Part shown: one piece after another, positions 51,950-64,000 of the stretch | Layout: each line of letters starts with the position of its first letter | Position numbering within the stretch: position 1 is the stretch's first letter | NCBI RefSeq assembly: GCF_000005505.3 | Contig: NC_016131.3 | Location: forward strand, 21,349,501 to 21,413,500 | DNA length: 64,000 nucleotides | Source: Brachypodium distachyon | Taxonomy: Eukaryota > Streptophyta > Magnoliopsida > Poales > Poaceae | Direction: 5' to 3' | Program-made: the position numbers and the translations under genes | Notes under the pieces: generated by a model | Databases searched by the model: none | What the model saw: only the letters and a program-made list of their open reading frames with translations | Told to the model about the DNA's origin: nothing

Positions 51950-54449
51950 CCGGCGCGGGCGGATACGGGGGTAGCGGCGCCGCCCAGTAGGCGGCGGCGG
52001 GCAGGTAGGAGGAAGGCAGAGGAGGCAAGAGCTCTGCGCCTGTGCGGGTATGCCACTGCGAGCTAGACGAAGCTGCTATGAGCGACACGCCAGAAAAGCT
52101 GATCAGTCGTTGGATCGGAATCCTGTGGCTCCCGTTGGACTTGGATGTCAATTCATTTATCGCTCCGTTCTTTTTTTTTTAGGAAACGGTAGATCAATTA
52201 TCTACTGCAAATATATTAGAATAGGATCGTAAATGTACAAACTGATAATGAAAAATTATCAAGGCCATCTATCTAAAGTTAGAAATCCAGTCAGCAGGAG
52301 TATTTCTTTCTTTTAGCGTTTCGTTCTCAAATGTGTTTTACTGTTACAATTTTTTAGCTGTACTGTTACATCTTCGATGAAAAGATAGTACACCCCTAAT
52401 GATGGATATAACCAATTAATGATCTAACCATGCATTATTACCCCTCTACCTCATGATCTGATGGTAGTTTCATAGCTATAAAATCCTCTGATTCCCCACC
52501 GGTGCCATGTGTTGCTTCTGAGAGCAGACATAAACAATGAGATGAAATATTTGGTTGAATTGGAGAAGATGCCAACAGCGATGAGAGGAGTCGTGAATAG
52601 GGTGGTAGAATCGATGCAATAAGCGACTAGATAGGAAACAAGGGAATAGAAAAGACTTGTATTTTTTAAGAAAAGTGGATACATATTATGCTGGACAAAG
52701 AATTCCATTTTCACCATTCGACTAGATTAGAGACACCAGAGAAACATGACGAAATTCACCAACAACTAGTAAACTATTGTTAATGTATACGTCCATAAAA
52801 TAGACCAGCCTATAAATCTCAAAATTTAAATTTTAACAATTATTTTGAACTAGCAAGTCAACTAATCTGAGATAAGCATGATCCCGCTTGTATCAAGTAA
52901 TGAACCACACGATTGCTGCCAAGGGCCGACCTCTGCTTGGTGAACCTCTCTTCTATCCTATTTTCAGCTTTTCATTGCTTGTTTAATTCTTTTCTATATT
53001 ATCTTTAGTTCTTCTCGGCTCACGAGCAAAAAGTGGCAAAATACGGCTAACATATAATTTTCTGTGTGTTGTTCTTTAGTTTTGAGTAAAGCCTATTTTC
53101 AATCCAGGAGCTTATACACAAATTTGAAATAAATCTCAACGTCTTAATCCCTGAAATCGGCACACTGTCCTAGTTATTAATCCCGTAGACCTCGGCCTTC
53201 AGGGTCCAAACCCCATTTGAGGGGACGGGATCGTTGACGTGGCACAAAAACCTCGAGATTTACTACCGAGTCCACGAAAAAGAAGCCTAGATGGAGGCGT
53301 TGCAAGAGGAGAAGCGCTGAATTAGGAGGCGAGATGTGCCCAACAGAAAGATGAAGAAGAAAAGTGCTTGCGTCATTGATCAATTCAATCAAGATATTAG
53401 TCATTCGAAGAGAGTGATTTCTTCTGATTTATTTCACGAGGGCTTGTATCAAAATCCACATGTTTAAAACTCTAAACTAAGCATGCAATTTAGTACGTTA
53501 AGACCAAACTTGGGATTGCTGATGCGGTAGATTTGTGTGATCCGAGCTGAAATTTTAAAGAGCGAATTTTTTTACGTTCGCTAATAAAAACCTAGCTAGC
53601 TATTAAAATGTTTGTTCAATTACATAATTAACATTCTAGTCGGATAGTTGGATCCATGTATTATTCTAGTTGATACTCGGATCCATGTATTACTCCCACA
53701 ACTATTGGTATACGAACATTAGAACAAAAGACTGGATCGATCAAACAGCCTAAGCATTCTTCATTATTTGGTTTTGCGCCATGTTGAAGTGTACAAACGG
53801 ATTGCCTAGCCCTTTCCATCAGATTGGTCTTTGAGTTGCGTTAACTAGCACATGAAGCTTGACATGATATCAGAGCTGAAGCCTGAAGGTCTCAAGTTCA
53901 AGTCAGCAAATTTATCTTAAAAATTCTTATTACCCCCTCCGTTCACGTATTAGCCTCTTGAGCGTACATCTGAGTTTACATATGTTGACTTGTCTTTCCC
54001 GTCACACGTGAGGGGTATAAGTGGATTGCCTAACCTTTTTCATTAGATCAGTCCTTTATTTGCGTTGGCTAGCGCACGAAGCTTGACACGGCACATCAAC
54101 GATCATGTCCTCCCAAACGAGATTTGAATCCTGAAGATCGAGCTCAGACATGACTAAGTAAGACAAGGTGCTGTCTTGACTTTGTTTATAAGCTCAGGGT
54201 TTAAAATGAACTTTACTCTAACATGGCTAACTAGAACAAAGTGCTGATTTCAGAAACAAAGAAATAATATTCATTCTTGACTTTGTCTATAAGTTTATGG
54301 TTTAAAATGAACTTTACTCTTTAGTTTATAGGCTGTTAATGTTTTTTCCCCTGAACCTGCCATAGATGAAGGTCATATAGCTACTGCATTAATGGATTTC
54401 GTGTATTGGTGTGCATGTGCAAGTGCAACATGCACGGTACGGATAGAGG
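51950..54449. other. Intergenic 2.5 kb, includes direct repeats of LTR-like character
   Basis: 51950-52150 is the GC-rich promoter side of the PPR gene. 52200-53780 has no recognised gene. 53780-53900 and 54007-54110 are imperfect direct repeats sharing GGATTGCCTA, TTCCATCAGATTGGTCTTTG-like and GAAGCTTGACA words. The first ends in GATATCAGAGC, reminiscent of the TATCAGAGC primer-binding neighbourhood of plant Copia elements. An isolated CCCCCTCCGTTCACGTATTAG at 53935 looks like half a MITE. Confidence 0.35.
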
Positions 54450-54458
54450 ATGGACAAA

Positions 54459-55099
54459 GAATAAAATACACCACTAGTTCATGAACTCGGCAAAAATGAA
54501 CACCTTAATCCATGAACTCGAAAAACGCACATTTAAACCACTAAACTGGGATTAATGTGTCACTTTAGTCTAGAAACAGTTCGGCAGAGCTTACACACGC
54601 CACGTCGGCTTTGGCCAAGTACGCGGTTTCTAAATCCCTCTTTCGCATGGTGTTTTTTTTTTGCAAAATCACCAGTCTGGCCACGGCGTTGCTGGTGCTG
54701 GAGCGGATGATCGACAGGGCGCGACAGCTCGACGAGGCCATGGCTTCGCTCGATTAGGGAGAGGCACGGCGGAGAGCTAGGCAAGGCGGTCGGGGGAGAG
54801 GCACGATTGCAAGGTAAATGATTGCTCGATTGGTGATTTTGGCCGCCTATTTGGAAATTTTAAGATGGATTTTAACCGGATGGGTGATTTTGCAAAAACC
54901 ACCATGCGAAGAGAGGGATTAGAAGCTGCGGTCCTGGTCTTAGCCGACGTGGTGGCCACGTGGCAGATTTTAGCCTTGTCGAACCGTTTTTGGACTAAAG
55001 TGACGCAATAATCCTAATTTATGAATTCATGCATGCGTTTTGCGAGTTCATGAACTAAAATGTTCATTTTTGCCGAGTTCATGAACTAGTATTTTGCTC
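54459..55099. mobile_element. Mutator-type MITE, 641 bp
   Basis: Flanked by a perfect 9-bp duplication ATGGACAAA (54450-54458 and 55100-55108). The left arm runs GAATAAAATACACCACTAGT, then TCATGAACTCGGC; the right arm ends CCGAGTTCATGAACTAGTAT, then TTTGCTC. With gaps, inversion continues for about 200 bp (for example AAATCCCTCTTTCGCATGGT on the left with its complement at 54901-54920). The unique centre (about 54670-54880) is GC-richer and might be captured genomic sequence. No transposase. Confidence 0.85.
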
Positions 55100-55388
55100 A
55101 TGGACAAAATAACCACATGTACATTTTTTTTATAAAAAAGACGTGTATGGTTCCTAAATTTGATGCATACTCCTGCTCTTTTTCGTCAGCAAAAACTATT
55201 TGAGAAACTTTTCCCCCCTAGGAACCAATCCGTCAAAAAGCACATTTTTGTGGATCTTCAGAGTAAATATTCCTCTTCAGTCTTCACTCCCTCGGATCAG
55301 AACGGTCCAAATCGAGCAAGGTCTTGTCATCTTCTCCTGCATCGCCTACCTCAACCTGACGCCTACCCGTCCGTCCCTACTCTGCGAC

Positions 55389-58300
55389 ATGCCCAACGTC
55401 AACCTCAAGTCGCGCGCCGCTTTGGCGGCGGCCGCCGCGTGCCTCGCGGTCCTCGCGGCAGCGGCGCTGCTCCACCGCAGGCGCAGCCGATGTCACGCGC
55501 CCGCCACGTCTCGCCGCGTCGAGGGGCGGCGGCCCCGACACGCGCGCCGCGCCTGCGAGGAGGAGGAGAAGCCGCAGGCCCGGTTCAAGCGCGTGTTTGC
55601 GGATAACTCCTACTCTCCCTTCAAGCACCTGCGGCGTCAGGGCGCCGACCCTGTTGCTGACGGCCAACGCGGCGATGCCCAGCCGCAGCCGCTAGGTGCG
55701 CTGTCGCTCCTGATCCCGCTCCTTTTTTGGTCTTGCCATTGCGCTTGTTTGCTCGTCGATTGTGTAGAGCACCTGGTGTGTACAATTGCTTCGTTATGAA
55801 TGTTCTGCGGGGAATTTCATCGAACATCTCTTTCCAATGTCGCACTGAACTTTCTGTTACTACTGCAATTTGGGGAAGTATGCGCTTCTAGTTATGGCTT
55901 GCAGAAGTGCAAACTTTAGGAGTGTTCTTACTGACTACGGAGTAGCAGTGAGTACGTTTGAACTCTGTTGGGGGGGTTGGGGGGGGGGGGGGGGTTCGAA
56001 CTGCTTGTTCCGTTATCTTGATAATGGAACCGATTGTAAGGTCGTATGGAAAAAAAGAATAAGTGCAAACTTTGGGTGTCAGGTTGGGTAGTCTAATTCC
56101 TTCGCACTGGAACCCCGTCCAGCTGCTGTATAAATGCAGCACAATGCTGGTCTACCTCATGCTTCCATTTTACCAGAAGTAGTTCTTAGTTAGTGAAGGT
56201 AGTGACCTCGTACCGTAGTATGGTATCAGACCACTGGGAATTATATTTTGCACTGCATATATTAGATTGCACAGCCTTAATCATTAGCCATAACATCGGA
56301 AACCATTTGAAACAGCTGATGACTCGCAAGTTTAGGAAATCCTTGCTAAGCAATTTACTTGATTTTTTTTGCTTTCTTATTTCCTCTTGAAGCTTAAGCT
56401 GTCATTCTGTTATTAACATGGAGATGGTGCAACTGCCAAGTTAAATGTCTGATTGCATAATCTTTTTAATAAGTGTTGAATGTTCACTTTAAGCTAATTG
56501 GTTGCACCTTTGGCCATAACATGAAATGATCTAACAATTTTAATAGTTCCTGAACATGCTTTTTTCCATTGTTACAGAATCATCACAAAAGATGCACCCA
56601 TTTGGGGAGGAAATTACTTCCTTACTGGACAATCCAACCGGGTTTTCGACTTTTTGCAACTTCACACTAAGCAGCCAATGCCCAGAAATGAGCACCTCAT
56701 ACAATTGGGTCAACACAGTTGCTCAATTGGAGCATCTAGCTAAATTGTTGAGTGATGAAGAAGTTTTTGCTGTTGATACAGAGCAACATAGCCTTCGGTC
56801 CTTCCTAGGATATACTGCACTTGTGCAGGTAATTGTCAATAGATGCACTCTTGATGCTCTGCTGCTGTTTATCAAGGTTGTAACATATAAATTTCCTCTT
56901 GTAGATATCTACCCAGAAGGAAGATTATTTGATAGACACAATTGCGCTACATGATGCAATGGGCATTCTAAGACCAGTTTTTTCCAGTCCGTCCATCTGT
57001 AAGGTAGTGTATCTTTATATCTGATGATGTCTAGAAAACTATTTATTTTCGTTTCCAGCATTACAGTTGCTGAAAAGCGGTATTTAACTATCTAACTTGA
57101 CATGCATTTCGGTAACAAACTGGACCTAGGAAGCTCTAGAACAGTGCAAGTCAGTGACTACACACCACTCGCCTACTGCGTGGCAGTTTTAGAACAGTGT
57201 ATTTAGGACAGATATTACAGGGATAGACGGTGCATCCTAACAGAAACAAGGTATCCCATCCCGCATCACATTCTATGAGCCACTCTTAGCACTAAACTTG
57301 ACTACACGCCACCTGCCTACTGTGTGGCAGTTTTAGAACACTGTATTTACAGCAGGTATTACAGGGATAGACTGTGCATCCCAACAGAAATAAGGTATCC
57401 CATCCTGCATCAAATTCTATGAGGCACTCTTAGCACTAAGCCTAGAATAAAATATAAAATATATCCACAGAATTTCTGCTTGATTCTTCTGATTATGAAC
57501 CTGGCTATTTCCATAAAGAAGGCCACATCAATTCCTACGTATGATAGTTTACCGTACCTCACGATTCACATTGTCTAAGGGTTGAAGTTTGTCTTCTCTA
57601 GAGTCAATATGCAGGATAGTCCAAGGGCCTAAGCTCAAGTTTTAATCTGCTGTAGTTTATGCCCCCAGAAACAGAGCTACTTAGATAATTGTGTCTACCT
57701 GTATCAAGAAGCATTAGCACAAGGGCAGAGCAATCTGTAATAGAAAGATGCCATCAGATGGAATACCTTGAAGGGAAATAAGTTACACTGTCAGACTTAA
57801 AAGTTTCAGTCAGCACTAATGAAACATGGACGTGCACACTTGTAATTAGACTTTCATTTCAGTTGACACTTGTAAAAGATGAAGCATTGATGTGTATGCT
57901 TGTGCACAGATGGATGTCACAGGTCTAACAGTTTCACTCTACCCTCTCGAATGTCACAGGTCTAACAGTTTCAGTCTACCCTCTATGCTTGCCTCAACAG
58001 AAGATCCACACCGCTATTGTTTTTAAAAAGGCATAATCATTTATCTTCTTCCTTTGTTCTTCAGATCTTCCACGGAGCTGACAATGATGTTCTTTGGCTT
58101 CAGAGAGATTTTCATATTTATGTCGTGAATATTTTTGATACTGCCAAAGTAAGTGCCTATACAATGTATACTGGGAAGATTTATTATGATTCTGCAAACT
58201 TTTGCTTGCGCAGCCAAATAGCGTGCCTTGACATTTTTATACAAATGCTTTATTAGTTTGACCATACCAAACTTCTTAGGTATCACATTACATGTAAATA

Positions 58301-61300
58301 TGTTGTACTTGCTCTAATGAAAAGAAAGAAAATCAATGGCAGCAAATGCTTGATCTAAACCATACCTATTCATTCTGTCTGCCACTAAGCATCATCGTCC
58401 GATATTGCGATCTTGGGTGGTTTCAGATATTTAACATATGAGCACTGACTGTACTTAATTGCTTCTGTTTCAATTATGAATTTGTGTTTTCAGTTTCAGT
58501 CGCAATATTAACTGACATGTTTGAATGCAACCTCACTTGCTTCCTTGTTATGCTATGTGTGTATGCAGATTCTTAACTGCTGCTTCAAATTAATTTAATT
58601 ACTTAATTACTTAATTGCAACCTCACTTGCTTCCTTGTTATGCCTTTGTGTGTATGCAGATTCTTAATTGCCTCTTAAAATTTATTTAATTTCAGGCATG
58701 TGAGGTTCTATCAAAACCACAGAAATCATTAGCATATTTGCTCGAAATATATTGTGGAGTGACCACTGACAAGACAATGCAGGCAAGTAATCCTTCAAGT
58801 TTGGCTTAAACAGCTAGCTCGCTAAAGCTAGTCAAGTCTTCAGTGACAATTAACTTATGCATTGATTTGTTTACTAGCTGGTTAGCTCTCATGTGCATCC
58901 TCAACTTCTGCATGATTATCTCCTTTCAGTACTTGAAAAAATTAATGTAGTCTCGATGGTGCTTTCTATATTTTGAGCCAAACCGGAAGCTTGGTATTTT
59001 CTTGCGATGTAACGCTGTAAAAGAAAAGATCTACAAAAGTTGCAACTTAGGTTTCCTTAGCAATTCTTTTAGACTATTGAGGGTTTATCATAAGTGTCCA
59101 ACAGCAAGCTATATGCTTCGCTGTAGTTTAAGCTCATAAGCATTTGAGTGTACTAATTAAATATTGAATTCTGCTTTATCCATAATTTTTCATGATACTG
59201 AATCTAGTGTAGCTGTATGTTCCAGTTCATCTATGTAATCATGTCCTCATGATATGTAGTCAGCTCTAACATCATCTCCTGATCAGTGATCACTGATCTT
59301 GACACCCTTCACAACCTGGCCCTCAGATGGATGTAATATCCTTAGTTCTTTTTTGTCATTACTTGCATCGATGAATGCATGCTTACCTATTCCTGTCTAC
59401 CTTATTCAGTTAGAAGAAACCACAGTTTAATCAACCTCAGCCGAGCTTTCTTTAAAGCCAATATTTCAGAAGCTATTAATTAATTTGATTATGCATTCAA
59501 TTTTGGTCTCGAGTATGTGATAGACAAAAGAAAATGATAAGCAAGTGCTTTCTGCGTAATAAAAAAAAAATTCAAGCATACATTAAAGCTCGCTGAAAAC
59601 AAGTTACACACACCAGTTTCAAATATCATAATTGCTGCAATTTCTTTTCATTTTATTCTGATTTGATATTTCAGCGTGAAGATTGGAGAGTGCGCCCTCT
59701 GACACCGGAAATGGTTGAGTATGCTCGTTCTGATGCCCACTATCTGTTGAAAATTGCAAATTGTTTGGCATCAGAGCTCCATGCAAAAGCCTGTGGTATG
59801 ATTCTAACTTCTAAGTGCTATGTAATCATCTCTCTTCCCATAATTTCTACTGCCCTTTTCTAGATTAACAGTTCTTGTATTGTTCAGCACACTCCAGCAT
59901 CATTCAATATTGAATACAGCTGATATTTTATATCCCTGGACTATAGTAGTCATGATCCTTCTTATTGAACTATTTTCACATGAGCTAATTTGCATCAATA
60001 TTGTTGGAGCTCACTCTTCAGTTGGATTAAGCCTTTTTCTTATTTTGTGCCAATGGAAGTTACTTCATGTAGCTCTGGTATGCTTATGGCTGATGCCTGA
60101 TTGCGAGGTTCTGAAATTGGATTTCATCCCCGGAGGACGTGTGTAGTTTTAATTTCAAAAGGCTTCTACTGCTTGAGCTGTTCCTGGAGAACTATCTTGG
60201 AATAATCAAATAAAGTTACTTACCATCCGTTGTGTTCTCTAACTACAAAGATTTTCAAAATGGTGTTCTCTCAATGTTAACAGTACACATTCGAATGTGG
60301 CATTTCTATTCCAATATGTATATCTGTGAATTTCGTCATTATCTTTTAAAATGTATATCCTTATTTTAACTTTTCCCTGAGAGCACTTATGAATTATCCC
60401 ATATATGCCAATAGGTACAACTCTATCTAGATGTGCAAAAAGTGGAGGCATATTTATATTTATTCTTTGTCAAGTATCTAAAGATTCTTTGGTGACATCA
60501 ACAGGAACTTTGGCCTTGTAAGCAAAATTAAGTCTTTAATACATGCGTACACATTCTTGACCTGCAGTTAAGAACTGGAACTAACATTAACGGGATGAAG
60601 AAAATGCAATTCTGTGATCTTAAATATGTATTCGACTCATTCCTTATCTCTAATCTCTTGTTAAGAAATGGAACTAACATTAAGGGATCAGGAAAAAGGA
60701 TATATGTTGTGAATGAATGGAATTAAGGGTCAACAGTATTATATTTCTCAACTGCCAAAGTGATGTTTTACGGTTTTACCTCACATCTTGTTGGCCTTTT
60801 AAACCAAATCACATAATATTATATTAGTATCCCCTGCTGCACATGTTAGTTTTTTATCATTTGTAATATCTATTGTGCTTCAGATTCGCCAGATGGTAAA
60901 ACCAATTTTTTCCTGGAGGCTAGCCGTCGGTCAAACATGGTGTGCATGCAACTATATGCGAAGGAAATTGAATGTCCTCCAGGAGCTTCCTCTGCAGCAT
61001 CTATTCTCTCACGTAATTTACAAACTCATGGACTTGACTCCAAGAAATCTAGTGAAGTGAAGGTGCTTGTTTTTTTATGCATCTGGATCAGCCTGCTTGC
61101 CAGTGATTTCAATAAGTTCTGAAGAAATTAATTTTATGCAGGATCTTGTTCGGAAATTTTGCGCATGGAGAGATTTAATGGTCAGCCAACATACCCTTAT
61201 TTCCCTTGATTGTTTTTCACATTTCTGTTGGAGTATCCTCATTCGTTGTTGATCCTGTTAGCTGCAAGCGAGTGTTGGAGCTGTCGTAGGTTTTGGGACA

Positions 61301-61478
61301 AGGGCATACTGCCTTTGCTTTGCGTGTTGTCTTGGAGGCAACTTACCCAAGGCAATGGAAGCGTCTCAGTTTTTGCCCTTCTTTCGTACAAATGATTTCT
61401 TGAAGGACATACACTCTTTTCGTATAGAGGTAGTAGCATAAGAAAAACTTGAACCAAATCTTAAGGATGTGGAAACTG

Positions 61479-61509
<31 letters not shown>

Positions 61510-64000
61510 TGGAAACAAACCATTGGCACTCTAGGAGAAAATAACCATGCTTGCGGCTTCCATAGCTGTGGCCCCACATGGCATCAGCCATATTAGAACA
61601 CGTACATAGGTTATATGTGAAACACATTTCTGCATAATCACTGTTTCTTGAGTTTGTTTCGCACTCTTCCAAGGTATATTATCTTAATAGCACAGCATAT
61701 ATGCATTCTTGTATTTTGTGCCTTCTGGTCTGTTCTTTTTGATTTGTTCAAATGTCTTGGGGACCTCATTCCAGGCTCGCATGCATGATGAAAGCTTACG
61801 ATATATCCTGTCAGATCAAGCTATAGCCTCCCTTGCTGTTAGTGTTCCCAAAGGTCCAATGGAGATGTGTACTGTCATAGCAGAGACCGAGCTGAGTTCT
61901 TCAACTACACATTCTTCCTTGTCATCACCATCCCCTATTGTTGTCGCTCACATTGAAGAACTTTGCTATCTCATTGAGGACACCACTGTCAGCATGGATG
62001 ACTTATTTACAAGTTTGCTTGGGAAGTATAAAGAACCAAGTGGACTATGTCGACTATCAGTTTATAATTATAACCTTGTATCACAGCTAAGTTTGAAGCA
62101 AACAAATATGTTTGTCTTTGCTTCAAGCGGAGAAAAGTTGTTGACAGCACCACCTAATAAAAAGGCTTCCCGGGAATCATTCATAAAAAAGTTTTCATGT
62201 AAGTCCCCAGTTTATCACAATTGCAGGATCTATGCTAGTGATGGAAGACTACTTTGCTACTGTGACCGCAAAAAATTGGAATGGTCAGTCTCTTAGATGC
62301 TATACGTGCTTATAAATATGTAACCAACATCATAGTTTTTTTTTGTCCAACTGACTGATTCTTATTTCCCAGGTATATTCAACGGGATTTGGCAAAGTTG
62401 GTAGAAGATAATCCCCCAGGAATCATGCTTCTCTTCGAACCTAAGGGTCGTCCAGAGGATGAAGATAATGAATTTTATATCCAGAGCAAGAAAAATATTT
62501 GTGTTGGATGTGGAGAAAAGAGCCACTATATCAGATATAGAATAATACCATCTTGCTACAGGATGCATTTTCCGGAGCACCTAAAGAGCCACCGTTCACA
62601 TGATATTGTGCTTCTATGTGTGGATTGCCATGAAATCGCTCATTCAGCAGCTGAGAAGTACAAGAGGCGACTAGCAGAAGAACTTGGGATACCCCTTTTC
62701 GTGCAGAGGATAGTGAACTCGGGTGATAGAAGTTTAATAACAGATGCATCAGTATCTGATGAAAAATCAAATGGATCGGGTGTGTCTCCTTTGCTGCTCA
62801 GGACTGCTGCAATGGCCCTTCTACGGCATGGAACCAATATGCCTTCGAAGAGATGTGAAGAGCTAATGCAGGTGCCAACATCCTTCTAGTATTCTTGGCT
62901 TCATCTATAGGCACCATCTGCAGTTTCCTGACATTGTCTTATGAAACACACCTTTTAATGCTATTCCCTCCGTCCCATATTAAGTGTCCCAACTTTGTCT
63001 AGATATGCATGTACGTACACACTAAAACGCGTCTAGACATATACACAAAGTTGCGACACTTAATATGGGACGGAGGGAGTAGTTGCCAATATTTTGTCCT
63101 GATGAAATAAATATTTGTCCTTAGCTTTAGATCTGTTTTACCAATACATTCATTTCGCTGCAGATTGTAAAGTCGTACTACGGTGGTAGGGATGTGACTC
63201 CTGAAGACTTGGAGATGGCATTACTTGTTGGTATGAGCCCCCATGAACGAAGGAGGCTTGAAAAGAAAAAGGGGTATCCTCATTCTTTTAGAGCTCAGAC
63301 TCAAAACATTATTAGAAAGAGTAGCAACGGGACCATCTTAGAAGACAATGGACATGATTCAGAAAATAGCCATGCGCTTCCTCAGCAACTTCCAGAAGAT
63401 GGAAATGAGAATAACGGAAATAATGGTGAACAAGATGCTGACGAGACTGAGTGTAATAGTCAGGCAGAAGATTTAACTGTTAGCCAAGGAAGCACAAGTA
63501 TACTGGATGATTCCACTTCTGGGCCCAATACGGAGACAGTTAGAACAGATGCCGTGCAGCACTCAAGCAGCGCATTCGGTCGTGTGACTGTCCATCTCGA
63601 TGAGGATCCAACCAGCAGTGACAATTCCAGCCAAGCTATTTCCAGGAATGCTGACAAGAAGATATCGCTGTTGGGACATGGGCATCACGGTAAACAAGTT
63701 GTGGAGCTTTTGCTGGCCAACGGTGGGGAGGAGGCTGTTCACCAGTTTTGCCAAAGGTGGAGGCATGTTTTTGTAGAAGCTGTTCACCCCCGTTATTTAC
63801 CTTCTGGTTGGAATATAAATCACAGGTATATATCCTTTTGTTTTGCGTAATACCTGAAATTTCGTCTGCCTGGAATGACCCTAGATACCTGGTTAGCTGC
63901 ATCATGACCTTGAAAGATGTCTCTCTGTGAATTGTGATTATCTTTTCCTCCAAATTTATCTTTCGAAAACTCAGATATTTACCGAGCATCTTCTATGCAG
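55389..64000 (+). CDS. RRP6L3: RRP6-like 3 / EXD2-like 3'-5' exonuclease (5' part, runs off window)
   Basis: DEDDy-type exonuclease related to plant RRP6-like 3. Exons: 55389-55695, 56578-56828, 56905-57003, 58065-58148, 58696-58782, 59675-59795, 60884-61062, 61142-61180, 61775-62283, 62373-62871 and 63164-63825; residues 1-945 are in the window. An N-terminal hydrophobic segment (about 10-27: [18 protein letters not shown]) followed by Arg-rich sequence predicts a membrane anchor. Exonuclease motifs are Exo [11 protein letters not shown] (Asp169, Glu171), Exo [16 protein letters not shown] (221-234) and Exo [13 protein letters not shown] (Tyr292, Asp296); all acidic residues are present, so activity is expected. 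Residues 602-649 form a Cys/His module, CVGCG...[27 protein letters not shown], like the HNH-type C-terminal domain of animal EXD2. Intron 5 starts with GC (ATGCAG/GCAAGT). The exon 8 donor ATG/GTCAGC is weak. The next exon begins just past base 64000, where the window ends in TTCTATGCAG. Confidence 0.9.
57156..57442. repeat. Tandem duplication (2 x 144 bp) in RRP6L3 intron 3
   Basis: GACTACACACCACTCGCCTAC at 57156 and GACTACACGCCACCTGCCTAC at 57300 start two copies about 90 percent identical by eye. Both contain CTACTGYGTGGCAGTTTTAG, ATTACAGGGATAGAC and CACTCTTAGCACTAA. Confidence 0.85.
57910..57990. repeat. Short tandem duplication (about 41 bp, two copies)
   Basis: ATGTCACAGGTCTAACAGTT, then TCACTCTACCCTCT, is repeated directly with one change. 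Lies in RRP6L3 intron 3. Confidence 0.8.
58528..58676. repeat. Direct duplication (about 70 bp) in RRP6L3 intron 4
   Basis: GCAACCTCACTTGCTTCCTT, then GTTATGC...GTGTATGCAGATTCTTAA, occurs at 58528 and again at 58617. They are separated by a run of TTAATTAC-type repeats, which probably mediated slippage. Confidence 0.8.
61479..61510. repeat. (TAAC)n microsatellite
   Basis: About seven consecutive TAAC units in intron 8 of the RRP6L3 gene. Confidence 0.9.
62962..63081. mobile_element. Stowaway MITE in RRP6L3 intron 10
   Basis: TA at 62962-62963 and 63080-63081. The left arm CCCTCCGTCCCATATTAAGT and the right arm ACTTAATATGGGACGGAGGG form near-perfect inverted repeats. The arms continue with CAACTTTGTCTAGA / GCGTCTAGAC...CAAAGTTG. 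120 bp. Confidence 0.88.

Noticed and set aside
55160..55388. Upstream start for the RRP6L3 protein
   Set aside because: The longer frames have no targeting or family similarity. The ATG at 55389 gives a short hydrophobic anchor followed by basic residues, fitting the family better, though transcript ends are unknown.

Overview
This window is nuclear DNA from a grass, most likely a pooid with a compact genome (Brachypodium-like). Four observations support this: a grass-type DUF1618 gene, Stowaway MITEs whose ends read CTCCCTCCGATCCAT or CTCCCTCCGTCCC, GC-rich 5' coding exons beside AT-rich introns, and one gene per roughly 7-8 kb. The species call is inference. Nothing here is bacterial or viral: there are no operons and no CRISPR. 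Exon models were built by hand from splice sites, reading-phase continuity and family knowledge. Every multi-exon model below closes in frame except where stated.

Layout: 0.85-2.74 kb (-) is a DUF1618 gene broken by a Mutator-type MITE and a frameshift. 7.6-8.0 kb (+) is a decayed RNase H-like fragment with an internal tandem duplication. 8.5-10.7 kb (-) is plastid RidA. 11.5-12.7 kb (-) is a PP2C phosphatase. 15.3-17.6 kb (-) is a membrane-anchored BNR/Asp-box (sialidase-fold) protein. 21.5-26 kb (+) is an RS-rich RRM protein with a 5'UTR intron. 32.8-36.9 kb (+) is a calcium-dependent protein kinase with four EF hands. 38.2-46.2 kb (-) is the trifunctional wybutosine enzyme TYW2/3/4. 46.3-47.8 kb is an inverted pair of MITE-like elements followed by a ~189-bp tandem array. 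49.7-51.9 kb (-) is a P-class PPR protein. 55.4-64.0 kb (+) is an RRP6-like 3 / EXD2-like exonuclease that runs off the right edge, the last base of the window being a splice-acceptor G.

The genes are independent housekeeping and regulatory genes, not a pathway cluster. Three act in RNA metabolism (SR/RRM protein, TYW2/3/4, RRP6L3), one is expected in organelle RNA processing (PPR), two are in phospho-signalling (CDPK, PP2C) and one is in plastid metabolite repair (RidA). Intergenic DNA and introns are dense in MITEs (about 20 recognised). Two of these are long-TIR elements with clean 9-bp target duplications. I found no convincing undescribed multi-gene system. The most unusual structures are the 46.3-47.8 kb repeat complex, the 33-bp-arm hairpin at 48.4 kb, two GC-AG introns, and the exonuclease plus HNH-like architecture at the right end.
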